Shown here: one piece after another, positions 35,187 through 48,006 of the stretch
How positions within the stretch are numbered: the first letter of the stretch is position 1
Layout: each line of letters starts with the position of its first letter
Origin: Pogostemon cablin
Lineage: Eukaryota; Streptophyta; Magnoliopsida; Lamiales; Lamiaceae
Assembly (NCBI GenBank): GCA_023678885.1
Contig: CM042985.1
Location: forward strand, 31,816,465-31,880,464
Length of the DNA stretch: 64,000 nucleotides
Direction of reading: 5' to 3'
Program-made: the position numbers and the translations under genes
Notes under the pieces: generated by a model
The model's input: only the letters and a program-made list of their open reading frames with translations
Databases searched by the model: none
Told to the model about the DNA's origin: nothing

Positions 35187-36921
35187 TGTAATGGCCATGC
35201 TATTTACATATATATATTATGGATATATTTATTTATTATATATTAATTATATTAATCTACTTAGCATATCCATATATATATTTATTTAGAAATCAGATTG
35301 TGATATCTTTCCCCACGATTTTCTCTACTTCCCTTATCTATTTCTCTTCGTAAATTTAGGATTCATTCACATATACATTGTAAAACCTCAACATCTGGAT
35401 ATCGCATTACACGATCCCTTTCTCCATATAAGTCAGTTCTGCATCTTTATTTTTTTGTTGAAAACCCTATTCTCTAAATTTTTTCTAATTCACGATCAAC
35501 GCTCGTAGCCAAACCCTTTATGCAGCAAATTCGTTACGTCTCAACACTAGACGAAAGAAATATCCGTATCTCTTTTGATTGTATTATCCCAAAACCAAGT
35601 AAGTTATTCTCATATTTATTAATTCATGTGAGGCTATTAAATTCGTTGGTTTCAAGACGTTGGACACGTGCAGTTTATGTTCAATCACTACAAAAGCCGC
35701 TACTTGTTTAAGTGGTTCCCATATTTAATCTCATCACATATATATAGTATAAGAAATCTGTTCCCTATTTTAAATTATTGATTTACTTTATACTTATTTG
35801 TCCCACTTGCAGCTCACCTAGTTATGTGAGTTGATTAATATTATAATAGTTTTCGTGCAGAGCATTACTGACAGATCACCTATGTACCATATGTGTCTAT
35901 ACTAGTTAATTTGGAATTTATATATGGTTAGTTATATCAATTAGTGAAATATTTAGACCTATAGTCAGTTTATTAGACACGTTCTTTACCCTTGATGTCT
36001 AGTCTGATTGGATTTATATATGGAACACCCACTTGACAATTATCTTCTTAAAAAGATTCATGGATACTTATTATTTAGGTTATAGCAGTAGTGCCTTGAG
36101 TAATTTATTGGAGTTTTGGGGTGTTATTATTATTTCCTTAAATTATTTAGCCTAGTTTAGTTTCGTAAATCATCAAAGATTAAATATCCTAATTTGATTT
36201 CTAAGGTTTTTGATTACGTATATATATAAATAAGTACCTCATTATTATTTTAATATTATTTAACTATCTAGTTAGTTAGTTTATATTTTCTTATAAATTA
36301 GATATTAGTCTTATTCATATTTATGTACTAATAGGCGACGAGAAGTTTGGGAATTAGAGGTTCTGCTGCATCAATAATTGGATTACAGCCAACTCAGTAC
36401 ATTTTAAAGGTGGGAAAATTCTTACTTGGCTCTATTAACTGCTATTATGTGATATCTATGGGTTCATGCATGTACATATAGGTCTCCTGACCTTTATAAA
36501 CGAGGCATTTACTACTTGAATAATTGAGTAATCTTATTCAGTACATTTACATCTACATTTCATGTTACTTATTTGGTATTTACATATGGTATTTAATTTT
36601 GGCAAGTACGTTTCTCCACTGAGCTTGTGGTTTTGCTCATCCCAAACATTTTATCATTTCAGATGGAGGAGCTGGCGTGGTGGGACATAAGGAAGATGCT
36701 TAGCACAATTTTATCTTTATAAAGACCATATTATTATTTCTAAATTTTTGCTAGACTTATTGACTTATGCAATTTATTTTAAGTATTACATTTGGATTTT
36801 ATAACTTATAAAGTTGGATATTTTGATTATTAAAATTTATCTCTTTTATGTTTCTGCTCAAAATGGTTTTTATTTATTAAATATGATGTTTTTTAAATAG
36901 TTAGAAATTTGGGTTGTGACA
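35187..36921 (+). repeat. 3' LTR of the gypsy element
   Basis: 1,735 bp, a direct copy of 28615-30350. The TATA-like motif is altered to CCATATAAG. Confidence 0.93.
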
Positions 36922-36926
36922 AAATG

Positions 36927-38525
36927 ATTTGAATGAATGGCTCTGAATTACCTAATTTTTTAAAAATAAGGACAACTAAACCAAAGTGTGTATCAATCTT
37001 AATTTCTAATTCTAACCTAATTTCTCACCGCCTTTTCTCAGTCTCAGCCCATTAATCAGACCGGTGCAACTCTCTGGTTAATCTCTCTCACGATTCAGCG
37101 CTCTCCCGCCGTGGACGCCGCCAAACCCTATCATCGCTCCACCACCAGTAATCTCACTCTTTAAGGCTAAGTAAATCCTTTCTCGTTTCTTCATATCATC
37201 TCTCTTTTATGCTATCTACTGTAAATCATCTTTTTCTTGATGTTTTATTACTAGGATTCCCCATGGATAAATGACCGCCACTACCTGAACTGATTTTTTA
37301 TTTGCATTTATCAGTCGAGGATAATTTTTGTTGTCAAAAAAAAAAAAAAAACCACAATTTCCCCTCTGACCTAACTATATGTGGAGAAGTGGATGCATTT
37401 CTAGAATACATGGAATTCTGATCAACCGATGAATTTAATTGTTTATCCCCAGCCTTGATGCATAAATAATACTATGAGCCATTTAAAGATAGGGGTTAAC
37501 TGCTGCCCCTGATTTTTACTTAATGAAAAGTGATGAAATATGATAGTTAAGAATTTGAGATTTAATAGACTTATTTGGATCTTGTAATGTGTTTCATAAC
37601 TTTGTAGTGATTTAGCTGTAGTGAAATTGCAAATTGTAATCTTGAATTATTAAACATGTTGAGTAGGTATTAAATATCCTTTAAGCAGGTTTTCCAATTA
37701 AGCACTGCTACTCCGTGGTGAGCCTTTAAAAAATCTTTCACAGAGATAAAAAAGTTAGGCTGTTCGGCTGAGTTTCTCCTAAATAGGCCTATATTTTTTA
37801 ATACAAGGTCTGGCCTGAGCTATCCAATTTCCATCCCTATTGATGAGTCATAAGTTTTATGTATGATGGATTAAATGAATTTGTTATCAGAATCTTTTAG
37901 GAGAGGATTTGTAGAAGCTAACAAAAAATTGTTTCGTACCTTTCAATTCCATCATACTTCATGTTATGATTTAGTGTTACTGGTTTGTTGCTTTCCATGC
38001 TCTGAGGATTCAGATAACCTGAAATAATATAAGGTTTTCCATGGTGGTCAGCTCTTGTGGTTCTACTTAAAGTTTAAGTTAGCTCACTGTGATATGATAT
38101 CATTCTCTTCCTCACTATGTTTTCCTGATTGAAAGCACATAGTATTATTTTCTTAGGTTGTCTAATGTGGTTGAAAAGACTGGATTCTGCTTAGAAAAAC
38201 TGCATTGTCATGAGCCTGAATATCATTTTATCCTAAATTTGGAACTGAAATGTTACATTTTCTGAGGCAAATATTTGATATTTTTGTGCGCTATAGTATT
38301 TGTTCGAAACTGGACTCATGGGGCTTTCCCAATAAAAGCAGTATATTTCTTGAAGTATCCTCATAACGATGGTCGTATCTGAAATTTTATGTGTCTTTTG
38401 TGCAGAGGGCAAAAGATCAAGTTCTAATAATGAATATGTGAATTGTTTCCACGTAAACATATTTCTCGCTATGCTGTGAGGCCATCACTGATTCCTTGCT
38501 CATCTGTAGTACAAATTAACGCACC
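36927..38525. other. Promoter, leader and leader intron of the mitochondrial L7/L12 gene
   Basis: A CT-rich leader appears at about 37030-37170. A likely intron runs from GTAAAT (37171) to TTGTGCAG (ends 38405), after which about 120 bp lead to the ATG at 38526. The intron is T-rich with no coding signal and includes a 17-A run near 37338. Confidence 0.55.
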
Positions 38526-39101
38526 ATGAAATTGGCAACTTTATATCGATTTGCTCGTAGCCATCCCATTGTGTGTGGAAAAAGCAAGATTCTGCAGTAC
38601 CGCTGTTTTCAGCCAGACTTTGTTCCAAGAGATCCAAAAGATAAACCTAAGAAATACAAATACCCTGCTCAATATGATCCATATGGACCACGGCCCCCAC
38701 CTTCTGATAAGATAGTCCAACTTGCTGAAAGAATCGCATCCCTGCCTGTAGAAGAACGCCTTCAAATTCGTCCTACTCTCATGGAGAGGGTAATGCATCC
38801 CAAACTGGAACGAATTTCTGGCGAAGGAATGGATTCAGGTGCGCCAAGTGCTGCATCATCAAAAGCTGAGGAGAAAAAGGCTGAGAAAACCACATTTGAT
38901 GTTAAGTTAGAAAAATTTGATGCTGGTGCAAAGCTGAAGGTTATCAAAGAGATCCGTTCGTTCACAGATCTCGGTTTGAAGGAAGCTAAAGATTTGGTTG
39001 AGAAAGTGCCAGTTTTACTCAAGCAGCAGGTAACAAAAGATGAGGCTAATAGCATCATAGAGAAAATCAAGGCTGTTGGAGGATTAGCTGTTATGGAATA
39101 G
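38526..39101 (+). CDS. Mitochondrial ribosomal protein L7/L12 family
   Basis: An uninterrupted 191-residue frame. Residues 1-30 (MKLATLYRFARSHPIV) form a basic, Ser/Arg-containing presequence typical of mitochondrial import. The next part (about 31-95) has a Pro/Tyr-rich plant-specific stretch (KYPAQYDPYGPRPPP) and a short helical dimerisation-like segment (LAERIASLPVEER). An Ala/Lys/Glu hinge follows, then the conserved C-terminal domain (about 122-191) with FDVKLEKFDAGAKLKVIKEI, LGLKEAKDLVEKVP and ending AVGGLAVME. This domain binds translation factors on the large subunit stalk. The ATG is chosen because it opens the presequence and lies just after the leader intron. Confidence 0.93.
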   Translation: MKLATLYRFARSHPIVCGKSKILQYRCFQPDFVPRDPKDKPKKYKYPAQYDPYGPRPPPSDKIVQLAERIASLPVEERLQIRPTLMERVMHPKLERISGEGMDSGAPSAASSKAEEKKAEKTTFDVKLEKFDAGAKLKVIKEIRSFTDLGLKEAKDLVEKVPVLLKQQVTKDEANSIIEKIKAVGGLAVME

Positions 39102-40533
39102 TTCATTTATTTCTTTTATTTATAATCTTTTTTTTTTTTTTAATGAGGGAATAATTTGTTTCAACACTTGATTTCTGTGTTGTGAAACCATTAATGCTCA
39201 ACTTAGATGGTGATGGTGATGGAATGTTACATTTTGGTTTAGGATTGGCTATGATAATTTGCACTTTTGTGCATTTAATCTGTAGTTCATGTATGTATGT
39301 AGCTAGTTAGGTTTACTCAACAAGAAATTTTGCAACTATATAATCAAACTAAATCCATAGGTGCATATATATTTATTTATGTGGATTTAGTCTACCATAT
39401 TTAATGAAATAAATGTCAGCAATTAATCTTAGATCATCAATAACTCAACATGTAACTCTTCTTTTACATTGCCCTTGTTAAAGGTAAACTTGATCCCCTT
39501 AAAATAAAATATGAATTTCTAGAAAATTAATGTGCAATAAGAAGTTTACGATATTATCCAATTATTTCAAGAGTTTTCAAAAATTGAACTTTTAAAAAGT
39601 ACAATGTGTATCGGATGATGTAAATTTATGATACTCTAAAGTCTAAAATAAAAAATGCTCTCCATTAATAAAATACTATGATTCTCTAAAATAAAATAAA
39701 AAGTGCTCTCCATTAATAAATTATGCTCTATAAATTTTAAAGTGGGTTGGAGTTGCACTCTAGTACAAAATGTTTGGCTTTTAAGAAGGAATCCAGTTAT
39801 TGTTGTCCTACAAACTAAATAATACTAATAATACTTTTTAATTCACGGTGAAAAAATATTTGGGACGGATGAAGGTAGTATAAAATATATACTAATACAA
39901 CCTCCATATTTATGCTAAAATGTAAGAAGTATGGGTGACAATTCCCAACATATATATAATAACACGATACAAACACGCTACAATAATTGCGGATTAATCT
40001 TTGGTATTATCATATTCATATTGTTATCATATCAATTTGATAAGAACACGGTAATTATATGATGTGTTCGTATCAACTCCTTAAACAGTATCTCAAGTTC
40101 GAAACCTGTTGATGCGATCAACTAGGGTTCAGTCCATACAAAAAGCAAAACTCTAACTTGAAATGGATCCATGAACGATTGATTCTGGCCTTTCCCGAAT
40201 TAGTTGGTCTACATATCAAATACCATGCCTAAAAAAAATATTACTCCAAGACTTTGCCAATAAAAATATGTATTAAAAAAAATTTAATTAAAAAAATTTT
40301 GTGCCAAACGCTATACCCCTTCACCAATCACCATGGTCTGAACTCTGAATTCTGAAAGAAGTCAATCTTATGAATCACCGCCAAACCCTACCCCCCAATC
40401 CCCACCTTAACCCCCACCTAACCCCCACCCCCTACATTGCTGAATGCTAGCTAATCCGCCATTGCTCGCATCATACTGATGGACACTATTATAAATGGAA
40501 CAACTATCCCCAATTTCATTTGGATATAACTAA
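39102..40533. other. Intergenic spacer
   Basis: This holds the L7/L12 3' UTR, then AT-rich sequence. A duplicated stretch containing GTGCTCTCCATTAATAAA occurs at about 39650 and 39700. A lone Stowaway-like end (GGGACGGATGAAGGTAGTA) is at about 39863. C-rich tracts at 40390-40432 lie upstream of the FATA gene. No gene was seen. Confidence 0.5.
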
Positions 40534-43500
40534 ATGTTGCTGAGAGGGGGAATATACTCAACATGCCATGCCGCCGCCGTCGAGGACAACCATCTTCGGA
40601 GTTGCCGATTTCACCGGCCCCCCTTCGGCAAACCCGCCGCCGTTTCTTGCAGCCGGCCTCGGAGGACTCACATGATGTGGATTGACTCGGTGTATGCGGG
40701 CGAGTCAAAGAGCAAGCCGCAGGAGCTTCGGCTTAACAGCTTGTCTAAGGACGGCTCGTCTTACAAAGAGAAGTTCATTGTGAGGTCTTACGAGGTTGGA
40801 ATTAATAAATCTGCTACTGTTGAAACCATTGCCAATTTCTTGCAGGTTCGAATTTTCTACTTTATCTTGTTTACATTTCTTTTATTTATTGTAAGATGAT
40901 GAATTCTTCACTTGGAAGAGTAGCTGTTCTTCTTCTTCTTCTGTGGATCTCTTTTACTATGCAAATTGCAAATTTGTGAAGTTGCAGCTGTGTATATGTT
41001 AATGCCTGCCTTTTGATATGTTTAAAGATTGCAGCTTTAAAATTATTTGTTGTTAGTTTGATGATGTAGCTCACTTTGTATCTTGAACTGGGACTGTATT
41101 TTTATTTTATTCAAAGATTTCAGGATTACGTTTTGAACTACTCTGGAAAATAGTTTGTCATTTCGTAATTAATAGTGATGTAGTGATGTATACGGTCTTA
41201 TTTCCGAGTGTTTTGCGTATTCTATTGCACTTCTTAAGTTTTAAGCACATTGTTAAAGAAGAAAACAGTTTTAAGCACATTGTTAAAGAAAAATAACTGA
41301 GGCATCATAATTTTTTATATTTGATGATGAGTGGCTGTATTTACTTCCACTTTCTTATCAAAATGATTGAAGCAGGAGGTGTCTTGTAACCATATTCAAA
41401 GTTTTGGATTCATGAGTGATGGATTTCCAACTTCTCCCACCATGAGAAAATTGCACCTTATATGGGTAATGACTCGAATGCACATTGAGATGTATGACTA
41501 CCCTGCCTGGTAGTTAGTCTGAACTCGTATCCTGACTGTTTTCGAATTAGGTTACAACTTCTTATCTGCTATATTTGTAATGGAACAGGAGTGATGTGGT
41601 AGAGATTGAGACTTTTGGCCACATGGACAGGACTGGCAATTTTCGCGATTGGATTCTCAAAGATCATGCTACTGGTGAAGTCATTGGGAGAGCTACCAGG
41701 TGTGCTGAAATCCATTATGCAGTATTGATCACTGTGGATTGGTAACATTTGTGATCATGAAATAAAATGGAGACTGTACAGTTGTCATGTGAAATTCAAG
41801 TAGGTTCCAACAAATGGATCAGTACACCCTCTAAACTCTATTACCCGTAGAGTGCCGTTGGAACTGAAAGAAAATTGTTGAACAACTATTAGACCGGGAA
41901 AGCTATATGGGTCAGAATTGTAGGCATCTTAAATAAAAAAAAATTGAGGGTTGCAGAGATAAGGATACATCATTAAGATAGAATAATAAATGCCTAAGAA
42001 TGAAAGTGGTTCCCTAAAAAAGAAAAATTCGGTCAAGATGGTATGAAATGTGCATGAACCTGCAGACGGTCTCTTTACAACATTTAAAAAGTAGAGAATT
42101 GTTACTATTTAAGAAGGGAACAAGAAGTCCTTCAAAGGTTTTTAGAAAACTCTGTTGACTCGATATACTTGAATATATATGTGAACATTTAGGCCAAACA
42201 TAATACATGGTATGTTCTGTATAACTAACTCCCAGTAAAGAAAAGGTGGCTTTTTTTTTTGGCATTATTTTTGTTCCTACCTTTCCTCATTTGCATATTT
42301 GCTGCCTAACATGTTTATTGAAGTAAGTGGGTGATGATAAACCAAGACACCAGGAGAATCCAGAAAATTTCTGATGAAACACGAAACGATTTTCTAAGAT
42401 ATGCGACACAAAGGTAAAGTCCTTTCTTTTCAATTTATTCCTCACTCTATACTTGTATTTTATAATGGACACGTAATATAGAACAGATTAACAGAAATAA
42501 GGACTTGCTTTCTACCTTTTGCGAGTTCCTAATTTTGATTTTTCTGTATGCATGAAGTTCGTGCATTTATATTTGCTCAAAGCTATAAATTATTGCCTAA
42601 AATCAGCATTGATAAAAAAAAATTTGAGAGCAAGGCTACATCAATGTTAACTTCGTTATGTTTCAGCTTCCCTTTTTCTCTGTAGAGAAATAATTTATTT
42701 TTGTTACTCGTGTCTTTGATATGTTGTCAATGCCAGACAAGCTTTCCCTGAAGAAAATTATGCTAGCCTAAGGAAAATAGCTAAACTTGATGACCCAGCT
42801 CAGCATTCCAGAATCGGGCTTGTGGTAAGATCAGGTGATTTTGATGGGATAAGTCCGAGTCTTTTCTTAGAATAATCACCCTGTTGTATTTTTCAGCCTA
42901 GACGAGCTGACCTGGACATGAACCAGCACATAAACAATGTCACCTATATTGTATGGGCTCTGGAGGTTGGTTGTCTTTCAATAATACTCGTCTTTCAATT
43001 AATTATTACCCAAGTGGACTGATTTGCGTGCTTTTTGCTACTTTTGGGATGGTTAAATTAGCAGGGCATGTTCATTGATATGAAAGATGAATTAGTTGAT
43101 TATAATAAGTTAAAGAGGCATGTAGATAATACTATACACTATCTACGAATATAGCTACGCACATTTGCACGTGTATACAAGGATGGTGTGATTGTTGGTG
43201 GATATTGTGCAGTTCCTCTGTATTTTGTCGAGTGTATCATTTACATAAATTGTCTAATTTTGTGACTTCCGGACTGCATGTAATTTGGACCGTTTCATTA
43301 GATTCTCTTGTGCTCCACAAGCAATCTCCATGAATAGGTGAAAATTTTGCTATGGTAGCTAATTTACATTTAGACCTCTTAACAGAGCATGCCTCCAGAG
43401 ATTATCGGGAGCCTCGAGTTGCAGGCTATAACGTTGGAGTTTAGGCGTGAATGCCAGCAACACGACACTGTCGACTCCCATACCAGCTGTGATTTTAACA

Positions 43501-43670
43501 TGGGCGGTACGGTAGCAGGGATTCAGGGAAACACTACTAATTTATCTTCATCAACTGCAAAAGGTGAAAATGGCTGCCTCCATTTTCTGCATTTATTGCG
43601 ACTTTCGAAGAATGGTTCCGAAATAAGTCGGGGATGCAGTGTGTGGAGAAAGAAACCTGCAAGAGAATGA
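40534..43670 (+). CDS. FATA: Acyl-ACP thioesterase, FatA type (plastid)
   Basis: Seven exons, 40534-40845, 41376-41509, 41589-41699, 42324-42413, 42737-42824, 42897-42965 and 43386-43670, join in frame to 362 residues. The enzyme releases mainly oleate from acyl carrier protein at the end of plastid fatty-acid synthesis. The first 45 residues are Arg/Ser/His-rich with few acids, consistent with a transit peptide. The first hotdog domain has SYKEKFIVRSYEVGINKSAT and MRKLHLIWVMTRMHIEMY. The catalytic Asn254, His256 (DMNQHINNVTY) and Cys291 (FRRECQQHD) are present with the usual spacing. The C terminus HLLRLSKNGSEISRG is FatA-like. The segment ETFGHMDRTGNFRDWIL departs from the WCQ/GEGRIG-type sequence usual in FatA. 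The start is uncertain because ATGs also occur at 40672 and 40675. Confidence 0.92.
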
Positions 43671-46201
43671 GCTTTCTGACCTAATTTATTAAATCCCGGA
43701 TTTCATCAGTGTAGCATTCGTTTGTGTATGTACACATATACGTGTATATATGTGTGTATATGAGCAATAGATGATGCACTCAATTGAATCCCCATAGTGC
43801 CATAAGATTTGTGTCCCTATACCCTTATTGATCACCTTATATGTGTATAAGCAAACACTATTAATACTAAATAAATAAATTTGGATATTATGGTCAAAAA
43901 TTCAAAATGTGTGTTTTTTACCCGAAGAAAAAGGGCCTTTATACGATTAAAATTTTAATTTTCAATTAGTCCTTTATTTTTTTAATTTTTGAGTAAATAA
44001 AAAAGACTCCTAGAATGTTGGTATGCTTTTCTCAAAAAAAAAAAAAAAGAATTTTGGTATGCTAAGAAGTAAGAGCATTGAAAAAGTGACTCATCATGTT
44101 ATGGTTGAAAAACTCTCTTTTAGTGTTTTAGGAAATTATACCTTTTGACTCTTTGACAGTAAGTATAGTGTGTATATAATTGAGTGTTGTTTAAAGATAA
44201 TAAGACATCGGATGTGGATAATTGTTGTCTTAAACATAATGCATATATTCATTTTAAAGAAAAAAAAATCCCATGATGCTCTTATTTTACTTAACTTGTA
44301 GTATCTTCTATACATTTTCCTTTGCTCAAGTTTTGTCTTTTTAATCTTACTTTTGGGTCTTTTTTAATGGAGTGTTCATATTGTGCCTACACTTAATTAG
44401 AAAAATGAACACAACACTCACTTTTTAGGATTTGCAATTCACACAAATGACCACAAATAAATAAATAAAAAAAAGTATAGAAATGAATGATTGTGCTGAT
44501 TAACAATCAAGAAACTCTTTAGTAATTAATTTGCTAATAAGAGAAAAACAAGAGACTCTGTAGTAATTAATTTGCTTGTTAAAACCACACTAAAATGAGA
44601 AAAAGTGGATCTTAAATAGTAGAAGTCATTTACATTGGGACACTATCATGACATCTGGACTACTAGTTTCAAAATCATAGCCACATGATCTACTTCAATA
44701 TACTATACTATTAAGTAGTACTCTCTCATAAACATACGCACTTTCTTTATAATTTATAATTTACAAGGAAGTGTGTACTTTTTAATGAGATGGACATAGT
44801 ATAATCTTTTACTCTTACTACACGTTTTCAAAGTTAAAATCATTATTGTTCATCCAATCTTAATAAAATCGATTTTTGACTTTTTTTTAAAACAGAATCG
44901 ATTTTTGATTTTCAAAATCTAGCTCAGTTTCAAAACCAACTTAGATATACTTCTATAAACATTATTAATTCCTAATACACTTACCTTTTATATATTCTTT
45001 CTCTTTTATTAATATGCATTCCCTTTTTCTCTATCTCTTATATCTTCTCTCATATCAGTCAATACAAATTTAAATCCTATCAAAAATTCAAAATAAACGT
45101 ATATTGTTATTCACTGGTTTTCAAACCTTAGTAAATTGAAAACTAAAATAGCTAAGAGTATTACATTTTAGTATTTTAATTGCAATACTTGTATGAAATC
45201 TTCTCGTACAAGATTTTTTTTTTACATTTTTTTTAAATATTTATAACTTTTAATTAAATGTATATTAATGTGTATCTGCTTTTATTTATATTAAGAATTG
45301 TTCATGAAATAATTTAATGTACCACTATAACTTTTTATTATTTCGAATATCAATTTTTATTAAATTATTATCATTTCTCATAAAAGTTTTCCAATAAACA
45401 ACGATTTCATACAAGTGTTTGTCTTATTTTAAAAGGATATTAAATTTAATTAATAAGAGTTTATTTTTTTCATTGGCATGATTTGTTGAAATGTGAAGGC
45501 CGAAGGGCATTAATATTTAATAAAAAATTAAAGAAGTTAACTGATAAAATGAATATGGTAGACTATAAAGTTGATAATTTAAATACTCTCTTCATCGCAT
45601 AAATTAATTCACACTTTTTATTTTTTTCGTCCCATAAATAAATTCACACCCCAAATAAGAAAATACACACAAATCAATAATCTCACCACACATTTTAATT
45701 TCAAAATTGACACCCCTTTACAACACACATAACTTACTTTATAATTTATTTATTATTTAAAAATATCAAACTACCCCTAAGGTGATGTTTGATTCCGTTT
45801 AATCTTCCAGGTTTAGATTTAATAAATATCTTTAAATCTCTCTTATATATACCTACATACTCTATTAATATTTATCCAGTCCTTACCCTACATTATAGCT
45901 CCTCAATTAACACCTTTTTTTTTTTTTTTTTTTTAATACTTGATTTCACATAAAATTTAAACCTACCAAATTTAAATCTAAAACAAACATAATATGTTAG
46001 AATAACATTATTTACAGATTTATTAAAAACCTAAAACAAACAAAAATAATTTTTTCTTAAACTTTATATTGAAACTAGTTATATGGATCCGAGTATCATC
46101 TATAAGCTATAGGATGTTTTCATACTTAACCCAAACCTACACTATCCTACAATTAATAGTTGCATTCTCTATTTTAAATTCATATTTTCTCAATGCTGTT
46201 C
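43671..46201. other. AT-rich intergenic region with repeat fragments
   Basis: The first 100 bp are FATA 3' UTR with a TGTGTATA-rich stretch. The remainder is AT-rich and non-coding, with a poly-A run at 44034-44048 and a poly-T run at about 45917-45934. A truncated Stowaway-like piece begins at 45586. Confidence 0.5.
45586..45780. mobile_element. Truncated Stowaway-like fragment
   Basis: The left end CTCTCTTCATCGCATAAATT and interior (ATTCACACTTTTTATTTTT, AACACACATAACTTACTTTA) are similar to the Stowaway at 62692-63040. No right terminus was found. Confidence 0.45.
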
Positions 46202-46934
46202 TAAGAGCACCCACAACGGTTGCTTTTTTAGTGAGTTTAAACTCACTTTTCCATAAAGGGATACAATTTAACTTAATGCACATGTGATAGTTTAAACTCA
46301 TGAACTGGATTTATTCGGAGGAGTAATAAATTTATTTTCTTTTCAATTAAGGAGGGTGACATTCACCCCATCATATCATAGTGAGAGTGTAGCACATGTA
46401 TCATGAAAGTGGTGAGACATACTAATAACATTCAACAATTTAATCATTTATTTCTATCCGTCGGAACATAACACTTTTTTTAATTAACATTATGTAAATA
46501 ATATTTGTAACCGTTATTTGCATCAAACAACTTTCTCAGAATAAAAAGGTAAAATATAACCGTTGGCAACGTAATTTTTTTGAAAATTTTCTATAAATAT
46601 GTAGAGAAATTTGAGTACTGCTAAATATACACACTTTTTTATTAAATACACACATTTTATTAAATGCACACCTCTTTTAATTTTTTAAATCTTAATTTTA
46701 TTGAATACACACCCCTTAAATAACCTAACCAAATTTGCCCTTTTAAATTTGAAGATTATACACACATTAATATATTTATTATGGAGTATTATTTTAACAA
46801 AAGTAAACTATCAAAAAACCTTGATTTCGGAGTTGTACATGAAGGAAAGGAAGCAGCAGTGAGAAAACAAAAACAGAACGTTATGCCATATAGATTCGAC
46901 GGAATAAAAAATAATTGAACGTAAAGATCTATCA

Positions 46935-47225
46935 CTAACTTTTAAATGTAATTCCTCCAATTTCCCTCACCACCGCCTCTAGAGTAAGAACGGTCACCAC
47001 CACCTTAACTGCCGCCGTAACCACCCTTATGACGACCACCATAACCTCCATAGCAAGAACTGCAGAATCCCCTCTACCTCCACCACCCCTGCCACCGCGA
47101 GAGTGAAACTCGTTGACGGTAATACAATGTCCGTCGAGATCCTGCTGGTTCATCGCTTTGATCGCATCTCTCATGGTCTGTTCATCCTTGAAAGTAATGA
47201 ATTCGAAGATAGAGGCCCAAGCCAA
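46935..47225 (-). pseudogene. Glycine-rich RNA-binding protein fragment (half an RRM plus Gly-rich tail)
   Basis: On the minus strand, FEFITFKDEQTMRDAIKAMN and QDLDGHCITVNEFHSRGGRG match the second half of the RRM of GRP7/GR-RBP proteins (RNP1-like FITF and the usual link to the Gly-rich tail). Soon after, a frameshift leaves the Gly-rich tail in another frame, with a stop (YGGYGGRHKGGYGGS, then GGGDRSYSRGGGEGNWRN). The first half of the RRM is absent. It is a captured or retroposed fragment, not a working gene. Confidence 0.8.
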
Positions 47226-47755
47226 TCCATCGATGAAACATCTATATTCAACCCGTCTCCAATTAGAATGGAGCGATACACACTTCTTAATATTATGTTC
47301 TATTGGAACTTACCATCGGTTTGAATCAATTATACATCCTCAAATCTTGTTCATTATTTTCTCCTAGGACTTCAAATACTGATATGTGTATTCACTATTG
47401 ATTCCATTTTATGCGATAGGTATTATAAGAATCGAAGGTGAAATGCTATTTGGAGATGAAAAAATATGTAATTGTTGGGGTTTCCTTGGTTTGAGTAACT
47501 TAAATCAAAGCTTTCAATATGGGAAATTTTGAGCAATATTTTGGAATCCGTCTCCATTTCAATCTGTTGTTCATCTTCTTTTCATCTCAATAAAAGTGTG
47601 TATCAAGTTTAATCCATATAGAACTTATTAATATATATATATATATACTAGTACGAAACCCGCGTAACACGTTACGCGGGATTATTAAAATATTATTTTT
47701 AAAACATATTAATGAAATTGAAAAATATTAAAAGTTATAATTTATATTAATAAAA

Positions 47756-48006
47756 GACAAAGACTTGCGTGAGACCGTCTCACATAAGGGCTTATGTGAA
47801 ACGGTGAGAAAGTGATAACTTTTATATAGGAAAGTGATAGTAAACTAATGAAATGTGATAATACTATTTCATGAACAGTTTATAGTATAAATAAAAAGTG
47901 ATAACATTTTATAGCCAAAGTGATAATGTTTTATAGCGAGAATGATAACTATTTTAAAAAGTGAAAAATGACCTCATTTGAGATGGTCTCACGCAAGACC
48001 TAACCT
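47756..48006. mobile_element. MITE with CTTGCGTGAGACC termini
   Basis: Inverted ends CTTGCGTGAGACCGTCTCA and TGAGATGGTCTCACGCAAG enclose about 200 AT-rich bases with repeated AAAGTGATAA motifs. A shorter divergent relative (TGAAACCGCTTCACGTGAAA) lies at about 48487. Superfamily not determined. Confidence 0.7.

Larger units (their letters stand above)
28615..36921 (+). mobile_element. Ty3/gypsy LTR retrotransposon (chromovirus type), full length but decayed
   Basis: LTRs at 28615-30350 and 35187-36921 begin TGTAA and end GTGACA. Target-site duplication AAATG is at 28610-28614 and 36922-36926. A perfect tRNA-Met primer site TGGTATCAGAGC lies 3 bases inside the left LTR (30354-30365), and a polypurine tract GGAGGGTAGGA precedes the right LTR. 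Gag, protease, RT, RNase H, integrase and a C-terminal chromodomain-like segment are in Ty3/gypsy order; Tekay/Del clade is my inference from the chromodomain and LTR length. Stops near 31365, 33077, 33124, 34037 and 34238 and a frame change near 32190 disable it. I count about 17 differences in the first 340 bp of the LTRs, with fewer later. Confidence 0.96.

Noticed and set aside
39855..39885. Lone Stowaway-like end (GGGACGGATGAAGGTAGTA)
   Set aside because: No inverted partner within several hundred bases; too little for an element call.
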